A stretch of 64,000 nucleotides of DNA from Candidatus Gastranaerophilales bacterium (GTDB lineage: Bacteria > Cyanobacteriota > Vampirovibrionia > Gastranaerophilales > Gastranaerophilaceae): assembly GCA_947594025.1 (NCBI GenBank), contig CANQDZ010000004.1, positions 1-64,000 on the forward strand, given 5' to 3'. The notes under the pieces are model-generated. The model searched no databases and had not been told where the DNA came from. It saw only the letters and a program-made list of their open reading frames with translations. Shown here piece after piece: positions 24,606 to 33,898 of this stretch. Every line of letters begins with the position of its first letter. Positions within the stretch are counted from its first letter, which is position 1. A program made the translations under genes and the position numbers.

Positions 24606-25475
24606 TTATTTTACCATTTGGTCAACTGTCATAATTAAGATACCTTGCCCGCCAAGTTTTTTAAGTTTATCAATACTGTCATATACTTTATCGGCATCAA
24701 CCACTACATGGATTACAACATTTTTATCATCATTATAAAGTTTCATAATGGTAGGGGTTGAAAGACCCGGCAGAAATTTTTTGACTTCTTCCATTTTAGA
24801 AACAGGCACATGCGCCATTAAATATTTTTTCTTTTTAGCATCAATTACGCTATCCAGTGCGCGAAGGAGAGACTCAATTTTTTCTTCTTTTTCTTTTTCC
24901 AAACCTTTTCTTTTAACTATAACCGCAGTTGATGATAATATTTCACCTATTACTTTCAAGTTATTTGATTTCAAGGTGGTTCCGGTTGAAGTTATATCAA
25001 CTACAACATCCGACAAGCCAAGAGAGGGGGTTATCTCAACCGCACCTGATATCTCTATAATTTTTGCGTTTTTATTATTTTCTTTAAAAAATCTTGTTGC
25101 TATGTTTGGAAAACTTGTTCCGACTTTAATATCTGCGGGTAAATCGCTTACCGTTTTGTATGGCTCACTGTCTTTTACCGCAACAACCATTTTGCAGCCG
25201 CCAAAGCCGAGATCTTTTATTTCTTCAAGGTCAAAGCCTTCCTCGACAACAACATCATGACCCGTAAAGCCTATATCTGCAACATTTGCATCAAGAAGCC
25301 TCGGAATATCTTGAGTTCTTACAAAGACTAAAGAGTATTTTTCATCCTTTGTTTTAACGGATAATTTTCTTTCCCCTTTAGTTTCAAAACATAGACCTGC
25401 TGCGTTTAAAAGTTCATAAATTTTTTCTGATAATCTGCCTTTGTTAGGTATTGCTATTTTTAATACATTTTTCAT
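24606..25475 (-). CDS. hisG: ATP phosphoribosyltransferase, long form
   Basis: First, committed step of histidine synthesis: PRPP + ATP to phosphoribosyl-ATP. The 289 residues are the long HisG type with two periplasmic-binding-like lobes (IAIPNKGRLSEKI; the PRPP loop DITSTGTTLKSNNL) and a C-terminal ACT-like regulatory domain (VPVSKMEEVKKFLPGLSTPTI) used for feedback by histidine. A HisZ partner is therefore not needed. No other his genes are in the window. The start is leaderless in appearance. Confidence 0.95.
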   Translation of the reverse strand: MKNVLKIAIPNKGRLSEKIYELLNAAGLCFETKGERKLSVKTKDEKYSLVFVRTQDIPRLLDANVADIGFTGHDVVVEEGFDLEEIKDLGFGGCKMVVAVKDSEPYKTVSDLPADIKVGTSFPNIATRFFKENNKNAKIIEISGAVEITPSLGLSDVVVDITSTGTTLKSNNLKVIGEILSSTAVIVKRKGLEKEKEEKIESLLRALDSVIDAKKKKYLMAHVPVSKMEEVKKFLPGLSTPTIMKLYNDDKNVVIHVVVDADKVYDSIDKLKKLGGQGILIMTVDQMVK

Positions 25476-25481
25476 AAAAAT

Positions 25482-25487
25482 ATTTTA
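25482..25487 (-). promoter_or_regulatory. -10 element of hisG (leaderless type)
   Basis: TAAAAT on the minus strand with 6 nt to the hisG ATG, so transcription is expected to start at the A of the start codon. No Shine-Dalgarno sequence. Confidence 0.45.
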
Positions 25488-25511
25488 ACAGAAACAAAAA
25501 TATTATTACAT

Positions 25512-25539
25512 TTGAACTTAACTATCTTTGTCATATAAT
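25512..25539 (+). promoter_or_regulatory. ileS promoter
   Basis: TTGAAC (25512-25517), 16-nt spacer, TATAAT (25534-25539). The leader of about 25 nt carries AAAGAGGA before the ATG. No T-box-like structure was seen in this short leader. Confidence 0.6.
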
Positions 25540-25572
25540 TTAAATAGAAATTTTATTTAAAGAGGAATTAAA

Positions 25573-28368
25573 ATGTCAGAAGAAAAAACACTAGAATTAA
25601 AAGATACCGTTAACTTGCCGCAAACAACACTTGCAATGAGAGCAAATGCCGTTGTTCGCGAGCCTGAAATACAAAAGTTTTGGGAAGAAAATAAAATTTA
25701 CGAAAAAATGCTTGAAGGCAAAGACAAGTCAAATCAATTTGTACTTCACGACGGTCCTCCTTATCTTTCTTCAGATAAAATCCATGTAGGAACAGCTTTA
25801 AATAAAATTTTAAAAGACATTTTAATTAAATATAAAACTCAAAAAGGATGTTACGCACCGTACGTTCCGGGTTATGATGCGCATGGTTTGCCTATTGAAA
25901 ATAAAGTTGTTAAAAACTTAAAGGGCGGGAGAGACTCCGTAACTCCTTATGAATTAAGACAATTATGCAGAGAATTCGCTCTTAAAAACCTAAAAGGACA
26001 AGAAAATGAATTTAAAAGACTTGGCGTTTTAGGAAATTGGGAAGACCCTTATCTTACAATTAAGCCTGATTATGAAGCACAACAAGTTAGAATTTTTGGA
26101 GAAATGTATAAAAAAGGGCTTATAGAAAAAGGGCTAAAACCCGTTTATTGGTGTGCACAGTGTGAAACTGCCCTTGCTGAAGCAGAAGTTGAATATATGG
26201 ATCACACGTCAACTTCAATTTATGTCCGTTTCAAATTTGAAGAACAGGACAAACTTAAAGAAAAGTTTAATTTAAAAACAGATAAGCCTGTTTATTCAAT
26301 TATCTGGACAACAACACCATGGACTATTCCTTCAAATTTGGCGATTTGTTTGCACGCAAAATTCGAATACACATTCTTTGAATATAATGATGCGGTTTAT
26401 GTTGTTGCAACAGAGCTGTTAAACACATTTTTAAGTGATGTCGAATGGGAAGATATAAACAAAATAGGCACAGCCTGCGGTGCCGAACTTGAAGGATTTA
26501 ATACAAAACATCCTCTTTATGACAGAAATTCAATGATTATTTTAGGCGACCACGTAACTCTTGAAGCTGGTACCGGTTCAGTACACACCGCTCCGGGACA
26601 TGGTCTTGAAGACTGGGAAGTCTGCCAAAAATACGGAATAGAAACTTTCTCGCCGTTAGATAGCAAAGGGAAATGGACAAACCTTGTTCCCGACCTTGAA
26701 GGCGTTTCTTACAAAGAGGGTAACGGAATTGTAATTGAAAAATTAAAAGAAGCAGGAGCACTAATTAAAGCGCAAGACATTACTCACTCATATCCTCACT
26801 GCTGGAGATGTAAAAATCCCGTTATTTACAGAGCAACTCCCCAATGGTTCGTGAAAGTAGATAAATTTAGAGATGAGGCGCTTAAAGCTATTAAAAATGT
26901 AAAATGGATTCCTGCATCAGGTGAAAAAAGAATAGGAAATATGGTTGAAAACCGCTCTGACTGGTGTATTTCAAGGCAAAGAGCGTGGGGTGTTCCAATT
27001 CCCGTTTTCTATTGTAAAAAATGCGGAAAACCGATTATAACAGATGGAACAATCGAAAACGTTGCAAAAATATTTGAAAAAGAATCGTCTGACGCCTGGG
27101 TAAAATACGAAGCAAAAGACTTAATACCCGAGGGAATTAAATGTGAGTGCGGCTGCAGTGAATTTTACAAAGAAAAAGACATTATGGATGTATGGTTCGA
27201 TTCAGGTGTTTCATGGTCATCAGTTGTTGAGAAAAGAAAAGAAGAATTAGGAAACATCCCCGTTGATATGTACCTTGAAGGTTCAGACCAGCACAGAGGG
27301 TGGTTCCAATCATCGCTTTTAACTTGTGTTGCAGCAAGAGGATGCGCCCCGTATAAACAAGTTCTGACCCACGGTTTCGTATTTGGCGAAGACGGGCGTA
27401 AAATGTCAAAATCATTGGGTAACTATATTAGACCTGACGAAATAATAAATAAATACGGTGCAGATATTTTAAGATTGTGGGCGGCATCCGTTGATTACAG
27501 AAATGATATTAAAATCGGAAACAACATTATCGGCCAGCTTGCGGAAATATTTAAAAAAACAAGAAATACTGCAAGATTTTTGCTTGGAAACTTGTTTGAT
27601 TTTGACCCTGAAAAAGATTATGTGAAATATGAAGATATGAAGGCAATTGACAAGTTTGCACTTCACAGGCTTAACGCAGTTATTGCTCAGGTTGACGAAG
27701 CTTTTGAAGCATATGAATTTTTCAAATATTTCCAAGTTCTTCAAAACTTTGCGGCAGTCGATTTGAGTTCGTTTTATCTTGATATCGTAAAAGACAGATT
27801 ATATACGGCGGGCAAAAAATCTCTTTCAAGACGTGCTTGTCAAACCGTTTTATATGAAACGCTGCACGTTTTAGTGAGAATTTTAACTCCCGTTATGCCT
27901 CACCAAGCAGAAGATATTTGGCAAAACATGCCGGAATGCCAAAAACAAGGGCTTGAAAGCGTACTTCTTACTTCTTGGTGTACACAAAATCCCTGTTGGA
28001 ATTCACCAGAGCTTGAAGAAGAATTTTCCAGTTTATTAAAGGTTAGAGAAATTGTGACACGCGCAATTGAACCCTTAAGAAATAACGAAAATAAAATTAT
28101 AGGAAGCTCTCTTGAAGCATCCGTCTATATCTCAGGCGGAAACAGCAATCTTCTTCAAAAATATAAAGATGATTTAAAAGACATATTTATCGTATCTCAA
28201 GTTTATTTGGGTGAAACGCCGAATACGGAAGTTTTAACCACATACGAACAAGATGACATCAAAGTGGAAGTTATTAAAGCAAAGGGCGAAAAATGTGCAA
28301 GATGCTGGAAATACAGAGAACTAAACGAACAAGGCATCTGCGAAGACTGCGCTAACGCTATCAAATAG
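25573..28368 (+). CDS. ileS: Isoleucyl-tRNA synthetase with altered HIGH motif
   Basis: Charges tRNA-Ile and edits valine. The 931 residues show the catalytic Rossmann domain, the CP1 editing domain (TTPWTIPSNLAIC, GTGSVHTAPGHG), the KMSKSLGN loop, an anticodon-binding helical domain and a C-terminal zinc knuckle (CARCWKYRELNEQGICEDC), so it is a bacterial type 1 enzyme. The signature normally read HxGH is HVGT here (H71-V-G73-T74, in SSDKIHVGTALNK): the second catalytic His is replaced by Thr. The rest of the active site looks intact, so I expect an active enzyme. Confidence 0.96.
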   Translation: MSEEKTLELKDTVNLPQTTLAMRANAVVREPEIQKFWEENKIYEKMLEGKDKSNQFVLHDGPPYLSSDKIHVGTALNKILKDILIKYKTQKGCYAPYVPGYDAHGLPIENKVVKNLKGGRDSVTPYELRQLCREFALKNLKGQENEFKRLGVLGNWEDPYLTIKPDYEAQQVRIFGEMYKKGLIEKGLKPVYWCAQCETALAEAEVEYMDHTSTSIYVRFKFEEQDKLKEKFNLKTDKPVYSIIWTTTPWTIPSNLAICLHAKFEYTFFEYNDAVYVVATELLNTFLSDVEWEDINKIGTACGAELEGFNTKHPLYDRNSMIILGDHVTLEAGTGSVHTAPGHGLEDWEVCQKYGIETFSPLDSKGKWTNLVPDLEGVSYKEGNGIVIEKLKEAGALIKAQDITHSYPHCWRCKNPVIYRATPQWFVKVDKFRDEALKAIKNVKWIPASGEKRIGNMVENRSDWCISRQRAWGVPIPVFYCKKCGKPIITDGTIENVAKIFEKESSDAWVKYEAKDLIPEGIKCECGCSEFYKEKDIMDVWFDSGVSWSSVVEKRKEELGNIPVDMYLEGSDQHRGWFQSSLLTCVAARGCAPYKQVLTHGFVFGEDGRKMSKSLGNYIRPDEIINKYGADILRLWAASVDYRNDIKIGNNIIGQLAEIFKKTRNTARFLLGNLFDFDPEKDYVKYEDMKAIDKFALHRLNAVIAQVDEAFEAYEFFKYFQVLQNFAAVDLSSFYLDIVKDRLYTAGKKSLSRRACQTVLYETLHVLVRILTPVMPHQAEDIWQNMPECQKQGLESVLLTSWCTQNPCWNSPELEEEFSSLLKVREIVTRAIEPLRNNENKIIGSSLEASVYISGGNSNLLQKYKDDLKDIFIVSQVYLGETPNTEVLTTYEQDDIKVEVIKAKGEKCARCWKYRELNEQGICEDCANAIK

Positions 28369-28402
28369 CTTAATATTAAGAACTTTTCTTTGAGCTTTTA
28401 CA

Positions 28403-28427
28403 TGCGTCCGTGCATAAGGCACACGCA
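28403..28427. repeat. Imperfect inverted repeat after ileS
   Basis: TGCGT-CC-GTGC-ATAAG-GCAC-ACGCA: a 9-bp stem with a 2-nt bulge and a 5-nt loop in the ileS/nitroreductase convergent gap. It has no T tract, so it is a weak terminator candidate or a processing hairpin. I see no second copy in the window. Confidence 0.4.
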
Positions 28428-28455
28428 GAATTTATACGCGTAATGACAAATTATA

Positions 28456-29082
28456 TTATTCAATAATTTCCATAACTTCATCTAAATCTTTTTTGGCTGA
28501 CCTTTTTGTTTCTGTTTGTTCCTCGCCAATCGCTAAAAGAGATACGATTTGATCGGGTTTTTTAAGATTTAAAATGCGCCTCATACCTTCCTGTGCGATA
28601 ACGGGCGCTACCATCCAGCAAGAACTGTACCCCAGTGCATGACATGCAAGACTCATATTTTCAACAGCTCCGCCCATACTTAAAAGTTGAGAATCGGGTC
28701 TTATGTCAAGAATTTCTTCCTCAGTCATACCGAATTCCTCTAAAATTCCTTCAAGAAATTTTGGCGCATAGGTTTGAACACAAACAATAAGCAAAGGTGC
28801 TTTTGTAAAAAATGTAGAGTGACCCTTAAAGCCTTTTATTTTGTCATAAAGATGAGAGGGCATAGTTTTTTCAAATTCGTCGTATTTTTTTAGGATTTCG
28901 TCCGCTAATCGATTTTTAACATCGTCACTCAAAACGGCAATAAATTTCCAGTTTTGAGAATTTACGGCGCTTGGCGCAAGTCTTGCGGAATTTATTATCC
29001 TTTTAACTTCATCAACAGTCGGTTTTTTATTGGTGTAAACTCTGGTAGTATGTCTTGTATCGATAGCTTCAAAAATGTCCAT
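28456..29082 (-). CDS. Nitroreductase family protein
   Basis: Predicted FMN-dependent NAD(P)H oxidoreductase, 208 residues. It has the family's N-terminal RHTTRVYTNKKP with phosphate-binding Arg residues, the RLAPSAVNSQNWKF FMN motif, and GGAVENMSLACHALGYSSCWM. Physiological substrate is unknown (nitro compounds, quinones or flavins in relatives). The start has AGGAGAGG 4 nt upstream. It is divergent from the VWA gene, with overlapping -10 elements between them. Confidence 0.9.
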   Translation of the reverse strand: MDIFEAIDTRHTTRVYTNKKPTVDEVKRIINSARLAPSAVNSQNWKFIAVLSDDVKNRLADEILKKYDEFEKTMPSHLYDKIKGFKGHSTFFTKAPLLIVCVQTYAPKFLEGILEEFGMTEEEILDIRPDSQLLSMGGAVENMSLACHALGYSSCWMVAPVIAQEGMRRILNLKKPDQIVSLLAIGEEQTETKRSAKKDLDEVMEIIE

Positions 29083-29101
29083 AATCCTCTCCTTTTTGTT
29101 G

Positions 29102-29108
29102 TATTATA
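29102..29108. promoter_or_regulatory. Overlapping divergent -10 elements: VWA gene and nitroreductase gene
   Basis: Plus strand TATTAT (29102-29107), 6 nt before the VWA-protein ATG. Minus strand TATAAT (29103-29108), 20 nt before the nitroreductase ATG, whose leader has an AGGAGAGG site. The two hexamers share five of six bases. -35 elements are weak on both sides. Confidence 0.5.
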
Positions 29109-29113
29109 TAAAT

Positions 29114-29857
29114 ATGAGAAAACTTTCTTTAATTATACTAACATTATTTATATTTTTTGCAATATCCTCCCGATTGCTATTTGCAAATGAAGAGAACTAC
29201 AAGGTTTTAGATGCACAAAGCGCGGCACAAAACGCAAAATCGTATGAAAACAGCTCAAAGGTTCTTTTTATAGTTGATTACTCAAACAGTATGAATGATA
29301 AAATAGGGGGAAAAACAAAGCTTCAAATCGCTATTTCAACTATTGAAGAGCTTCTGACTAAAATACCCTCAACCACGCAGGTGGGACTTAGGATATACGG
29401 GCACAGACAAGGTATAACCTATATGGACGGGTGCACCGCAACAAAACTTTTAGTGCCGATTGCACCAAATAATGCGGTTAACATTCAAGGCGCGCTTTAC
29501 TCAAGTTCCGCAAAGGGTTGGACTCCCATAACTTACTCTTTAAAACAAGCGGTAAATAAGGATTTTGCAGGTGTTACGGGCGAAAAAAGAATTATTCTTT
29601 TAACAGACGGCGGCGAAAACTGCGACGAAAGTCCCTGCACTTATGCAATTTCTCTTATGAAAGAAAGAAGCGACATAAAAATTGACGTTATAGCGCTTGA
29701 CATATATGATGCGGAAGCAAACAATCAGTTAAGATGTACCGCTCTTACCACATCGGGCAAATTCTACAGTGCAAACACTCAGCAAGACCTAAAAGAAAGC
29801 TTATATGACAGCTTAAATGTTGATAAAGATGTTAGAGGTTCCGTCAAAATCAAATAA
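29114..29857 (+). CDS. Exported VWA-domain protein
   Basis: A 247-residue protein with an N-terminal signal peptide (about 1-24, hydrophobic LSLIILTLFIFFAIS, probable cleavage near FANE) and one von Willebrand factor A domain. The metal-ion-dependent adhesion site is complete: DYSNS (D55, S57, S59) and LTDGGENCD. It resembles bacterial VWA proteins whose role is adhesion or envelope protein binding; no transmembrane helix follows, so it should be periplasmic or secreted. I use the ATG at 29114 since the longer frame begins inside the divergent promoter. Cysteines at CTATK and CDESPC may form disulfides. Confidence 0.8.
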   Translation: MRKLSLIILTLFIFFAISSRLLFANEENYKVLDAQSAAQNAKSYENSSKVLFIVDYSNSMNDKIGGKTKLQIAISTIEELLTKIPSTTQVGLRIYGHRQGITYMDGCTATKLLVPIAPNNAVNIQGALYSSSAKGWTPITYSLKQAVNKDFAGVTGEKRIILLTDGGENCDESPCTYAISLMKERSDIKIDVIALDIYDAEANNQLRCTALTTSGKFYSANTQQDLKESLYDSLNVDKDVRGSVKIK

Positions 29858-29860
29858 AAT

Positions 29861-29888
29861 TTGTAAAATAATTATTTTGTACTAAAAT
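29861..29888 (+). promoter_or_regulatory. glyQ promoter (leaderless type)
   Basis: TTGTAA (29861-29866), 16-nt spacer, TAAAAT (29883-29888), then 6 nt to the glyQ ATG; no ribosome binding site. Confidence 0.5.
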
Positions 29889-29894
29889 TATAGT

Positions 29895-30770
29895 ATGGCT
29901 CTAACATTTCAGGAATTAATTTTAAATTTATCAAAATATTGGTCAGAATATGGCTGCATAATTCAACAACCTTATGATATTGAAAAAGGTGCATCAACGA
30001 TGAACCCTGCCACATTTTTAAGAGCTTTGGGACCCGAACCTTACTCAACGGCAATGGTTGAGCCATGCAGGCGTCCGACGGATGCAAGATACGGCGAAAA
30101 TCCAAACAGATTGGGTCATTATTTTCAGTATCAGGTTATTTTAAAACCCTCTCCCGACAACGCTCAAGATATTTATCTTAAATCTCTTGAAGCTATGGGC
30201 GTTGATTTAACAAAACATGATGTAAGATTTGTTGAAGATAACTGGGAATCACCAACACTTGGTGCTGCAGGAGTAGGCTGGGAAGTTTGGCTTGACGGTA
30301 TGGAAATTACTCAATTTACCTATTTCCAGCAAGTTGGCGGACTTGAAGTTAAACCTGTTGCGCTTGAAATTACATACGGTCTTGAAAGAATTGCAATGTA
30401 TTTGCAAAATGTAGACAGCGTATTTGATGTTATGTGGAATAAAGAGCTTAAATATGGCGATATTTATCTGCAAAATGAAATTGAACAATCAAAATACAAC
30501 TTTGAATTTTCTTCACCCGAGAGATTATTCAAAATGTTCGATATGTTTGAAGCGGAAGCGTACAGCTGTGCAGAAAAAGAAATTGTTCTTCCCGCCTATG
30601 ATTGGACATTAAAATGCTCACATACGTTCAACCTGCTTGATGCAAGAGGCGTCATAAGCAAGGATGAGAGAATTAATTACATTAACAGAGTAAGAAAAAT
30701 GGCGGCAACCGTTGCTAAATTGTATGTGGAACAAAGAGAAAAAATGGGTTTCCCGTTAATTAAAAAATAG
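29895..30770 (+). CDS. glyQ: Glycyl-tRNA synthetase alpha subunit
   Basis: Catalytic alpha subunit of the bacterial alpha2-beta2 glycyl-tRNA synthetase, 291 residues. Class II motifs are clear: [34 protein letters not shown], and [17 protein letters not shown]-type motif 3 (here [20 protein letters not shown]). The beta subunit gene glyS is not next to it; instead two amino-acid permease genes follow 16 bp downstream. A separate glyS is usual in cyanobacteria. Confidence 0.96.
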   Translation: MALTFQELILNLSKYWSEYGCIIQQPYDIEKGASTMNPATFLRALGPEPYSTAMVEPCRRPTDARYGENPNRLGHYFQYQVILKPSPDNAQDIYLKSLEAMGVDLTKHDVRFVEDNWESPTLGAAGVGWEVWLDGMEITQFTYFQQVGGLEVKPVALEITYGLERIAMYLQNVDSVFDVMWNKELKYGDIYLQNEIEQSKYNFEFSSPERLFKMFDMFEAEAYSCAEKEIVLPAYDWTLKCSHTFNLLDARGVISKDERINYINRVRKMAATVAKLYVEQREKMGFPLIKK

Positions 30771-30786
30771 GAAGTTTTTAAAAAGA

Positions 30787-32361
30787 ATGAACAAACTGCA
30801 AGATTATGAAGTAGGACAACAAGTAACCAATGATGAAATAAAAAGCATTAACGGTTTTGTAAAAAACTTATTTAAGATTAAAAATCCTGACGATATGATA
30901 AAAGATGCCGGTTCTTCAGGACTTAAAAAAACTCTCGGTGCGTTTGACCTAATTATTTTAGGTGTTGGCGCAGTAATCGGAAGCGGTATATTTACCGTTA
31001 TAGGTCTTGCAACGGTTGGTGACGCAAAAACTTTAGGCGCAGGTCCCGCACTTGTTATTTCAATGCTTTTGGCATCTCTTGCCTGCGTGTTTTCAGCCCT
31101 ATGTTACAGCGAATTTGCTTCAATGATACCTGTTGCGGGTTCTGCTTATGTGTATACTTATGCAACCATAGGTGAATTTTTTGCATGGATTATAGGATGG
31201 GCGGCAACATTAGAGTATTTAGTAGGGTACATTGCGGTATGTCACGCGTGGACAGGATATTTACTTCAATTTTTAAAAGGCTTTGAAAAATTTTTGCCCC
31301 ACGCAATTACAAATCCGCCTTCACATCTTATTGGCGAAACTCCGATATTTTCAATGTTTGCGGATAAAATAAATATATATTTTAATCTGCCCGGTATTTT
31401 GTTTACCTGCTTTATATGCTGGATGCTGGTTAAAGGAATTCAAGAATCAACAAAAATGACGGGAATTATGGTTGCAATTAAGCTTCTCGTTATAGGTATA
31501 TTTGTTGGCGCAGGGTTATTTTATATTAAACCTGAAAACTGGACCCCTTTTGCGCCAAACGGTTTTGCGGGGATAGCATCAGGTGCATTCATCATATTTT
31601 TTGCATACATCGGTTTTGATGCTTTAGCATCAGCCGCAGAAGAAACAAAGAACCCTCAAAAAGACTTACCTGTCGGCATTATAGGCTCGCTTATTGTATG
31701 CACAATTGTATATATCGCCGTTGAACTTGTTTTAACGGGCATTATACCTTTAAGCGCAAGTGATATTAAAGCGCCTATTGCACACGCCATGAACTACGTG
31801 GGTCAAAACTGGTTCGCTGGTCTTATCTCAACAGGTGCGCTTGCAGGTCTTACCTCAGTACTTTTGGTTATGCTGCTTGCAGGTTCGAGAGTACTGTATG
31901 CAATGAGCAGAGACGGTTTTTTGCCAAGGATTTTACAAACGGTACACAAAAAATATCACACTCCTCACTTAATCACAATCGCAGTTACTTTAACATGTAT
32001 GGTTGGCGGTGCAATTTTAGATATAAATACCGCCGCAGACCTTTGTGTGTACGGAACATTTGCATCATTTATAATAGTTTGTATCGCAGTCCCTATCTTA
32101 AGACATACTGACCCTAACCGAGAAAGACCTTTTAAAGTGCCTTTTTCGCCATGGTTCCCGTTATTGGGAATTGTAAGCTGCGGCGGCTTAATGGTATATT
32201 ACACCTATATTAAAATAATTAATGCACCAAAAAATGAGCTCATGTCTACTTCACCTATGCTTTTTCTTCTATGGATAATCATAGGCTGCATTATCTATTT
32301 TACCTACAGCTACGGACAAAAAAGAAAACTGGAAGCAATAAACAACAATGACAAAAATTAA
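30787..32361 (+). CDS. APC-family amino acid permease (first of tandem pair)
   Basis: Inner-membrane amino acid transporter, 524 residues with about 12-13 membrane helices. The first helix carries LGVGAVIGSGIFTVIGLAT, the APC substrate-binding break; FIIFFAYIGFDALASAAEETKNP is the helix-6 region. It resembles CAT/YfnA-type cationic or branched-chain permeases; substrate not determinable. It follows glyQ by 16 bp and overlaps the second permease by 14 bp, so all three genes form one operon. It has stretches of near-identical DNA shared with its neighbour. Confidence 0.92.
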   Translation: MNKLQDYEVGQQVTNDEIKSINGFVKNLFKIKNPDDMIKDAGSSGLKKTLGAFDLIILGVGAVIGSGIFTVIGLATVGDAKTLGAGPALVISMLLASLACVFSALCYSEFASMIPVAGSAYVYTYATIGEFFAWIIGWAATLEYLVGYIAVCHAWTGYLLQFLKGFEKFLPHAITNPPSHLIGETPIFSMFADKINIYFNLPGILFTCFICWMLVKGIQESTKMTGIMVAIKLLVIGIFVGAGLFYIKPENWTPFAPNGFAGIASGAFIIFFAYIGFDALASAAEETKNPQKDLPVGIIGSLIVCTIVYIAVELVLTGIIPLSASDIKAPIAHAMNYVGQNWFAGLISTGALAGLTSVLLVMLLAGSRVLYAMSRDGFLPRILQTVHKKYHTPHLITIAVTLTCMVGGAILDINTAADLCVYGTFASFIIVCIAVPILRHTDPNRERPFKVPFSPWFPLLGIVSCGGLMVYYTYIKIINAPKNELMSTSPMLFLLWIIIGCIIYFTYSYGQKRKLEAINNNDKN

Positions 32362-33898
32362 AGAAATAATATCAAATATGCTGAAAGTAAAAAGCGCCGA
32401 TGTGTTTTTGGAAACAGCAGAAAAATCAGAACTAAAAAAAACGCTTGGAATTTTTGACCTTATAACATTAGGTATAGGCGCAGTTGTAGGAACCGGCATA
32501 TTTACGGTTGTAGGCATTGCCGCCGTTGGTTCAAATCCGACAAGCGGAGCGGGCCCTGCACTTATTATTTCAATGCTTATAGTTGCGGTTTCCTGCGTAT
32601 TTTCAGCACTTTGCTACAGTGAATTTGCCTCAATGATGCCTGTTGCGGGTTCTGTTTATACATACACATATGCCACAATGGGCGAGTTTATGGCTTGGAT
32701 TGTGGGCTGGATTTTAATGCTTGAGTATGCGATAGGAAATATAACCGTAGCGTCTGCCTGGACAGGATATTTATTCCAATTTTTAAAAGGATTTGAACAC
32801 ATATTACCGCACTGGCTTGTAAATCCGCCAATATGGCTTATAAACGATTATAAAACAATAAGCAATATGTGCTTAAGAGATGGGTTGGATATTCACACTC
32901 AAATTCCTTATCTTTTTGACAAAATTCCCTTTGCAATAAACCTTCCCGCAATTTTCATTATATTTTTACTTACGGCTTTGCTTGTAAAAGGAGTCAGGGA
33001 ATCAACAAGGCTTGCAAGCATTATGGTTGGTCTAAATTTATTTGTTATAACATCGTTTATTTTGGTTGGCGCATTCTACGTTAAACCGGAAAATTGGACG
33101 CCCTTTGCGCCAAACGGAATGGGCGGAATTTTTATGGGTGCGTTCTTGATATTCTTTGCATACATCGGTTTTGATGCAATATCAACTGCGGCGGAAGAAA
33201 CAAAAAATCCTCAAAGAGATTTGCCTATTGGTATTTTAGGTACTCTGGTTATATGCACCGTTTTATATGTATGCGTCGCGCTTGTTTTAACAGGCATGAT
33301 GAAATACAACACAATTGATTTTCAAGCACCCATTGCGTATGCGATGAGATTTGTGGGTCAAAATAAAATTGCGGGTATGATATCTGCAGGTGCGCTTGCG
33401 GGGCTTACGTCAGTTCTTCTGGTTTACCAATTAGGCACAACAAGAATTTTATATGCGATGAGCAGAGACGGTTTTTTGCCAAAGATTTTACAAACGGTAC
33501 ACAAAAAACATAAAACCCCCCATATTATAACTTGGGTTTCAGGTATAATTGTTGCATTTGGTGCATTATTTCTTGATATAAATATGTCGGCAGAATTATG
33601 CAATTACGGTGCTTTTACATCATTTATCATCGTATGCGTTGCAGTCATTATTCTAAGGCACACAGACCCTAACCGCAAAAGACCTTTCAAAGTGCCATTT
33701 TCGCCATGGTTCCCGTTATTGGGAATTGTAAGCTGCGGCGGACTTATGGTTTACTATACCTACAAAAGTCTTGAAAATGCAGTCAAAGATAATGCCTTAT
33801 TGTCTTCAACACCGGTTCTTTTCTTGTACTGGTTCGTAATAGGTGTAATCTTCTATTTTATGTATTGCTACGGCAATCAAAGAAAAAACAACAATTAG
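32348..33898 (+). CDS. APC-family amino acid permease (second of tandem pair)
   Basis: A 516-residue paralogue of the preceding gene, with the same layout (IGAVVGTGIFTVVGIA in helix 1, IFFAYIGFDAISTAAEETKNP in helix 6). It differs most in the loop after the fourth helix, where it carries about 15 extra residues (around 165-185). It arose by tandem duplication. Two blocks of DNA are almost unchanged between the copies, hinting at gene conversion. Its stop codon overlaps that of the converging nucleoside phosphorylase by 4 bp. Confidence 0.92.
   Translation: MTKIKEIISNMLKVKSADVFLETAEKSELKKTLGIFDLITLGIGAVVGTGIFTVVGIAAVGSNPTSGAGPALIISMLIVAVSCVFSALCYSEFASMMPVAGSVYTYTYATMGEFMAWIVGWILMLEYAIGNITVASAWTGYLFQFLKGFEHILPHWLVNPPIWLINDYKTISNMCLRDGLDIHTQIPYLFDKIPFAINLPAIFIIFLLTALLVKGVRESTRLASIMVGLNLFVITSFILVGAFYVKPENWTPFAPNGMGGIFMGAFLIFFAYIGFDAISTAAEETKNPQRDLPIGILGTLVICTVLYVCVALVLTGMMKYNTIDFQAPIAYAMRFVGQNKIAGMISAGALAGLTSVLLVYQLGTTRILYAMSRDGFLPKILQTVHKKHKTPHIITWVSGIIVAFGALFLDINMSAELCNYGAFTSFIIVCVAVIILRHTDPNRKRPFKVPFSPWFPLLGIVSCGGLMVYYTYKSLENAVKDNALLSSTPVLFLYWFVIGVIFYFMYCYGNQRKNNN

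Noticed and set aside
24606-25475. Short-form HisG needing HisZ
   Set aside because: The C-terminal ACT-like domain of the long form is clearly present, so no HisZ partner is expected.
25540-25572. T-box leader for ileS
   Set aside because: The leader is only about 30 nt, far too short for a T-box, and has no specifier stem or antiterminator.
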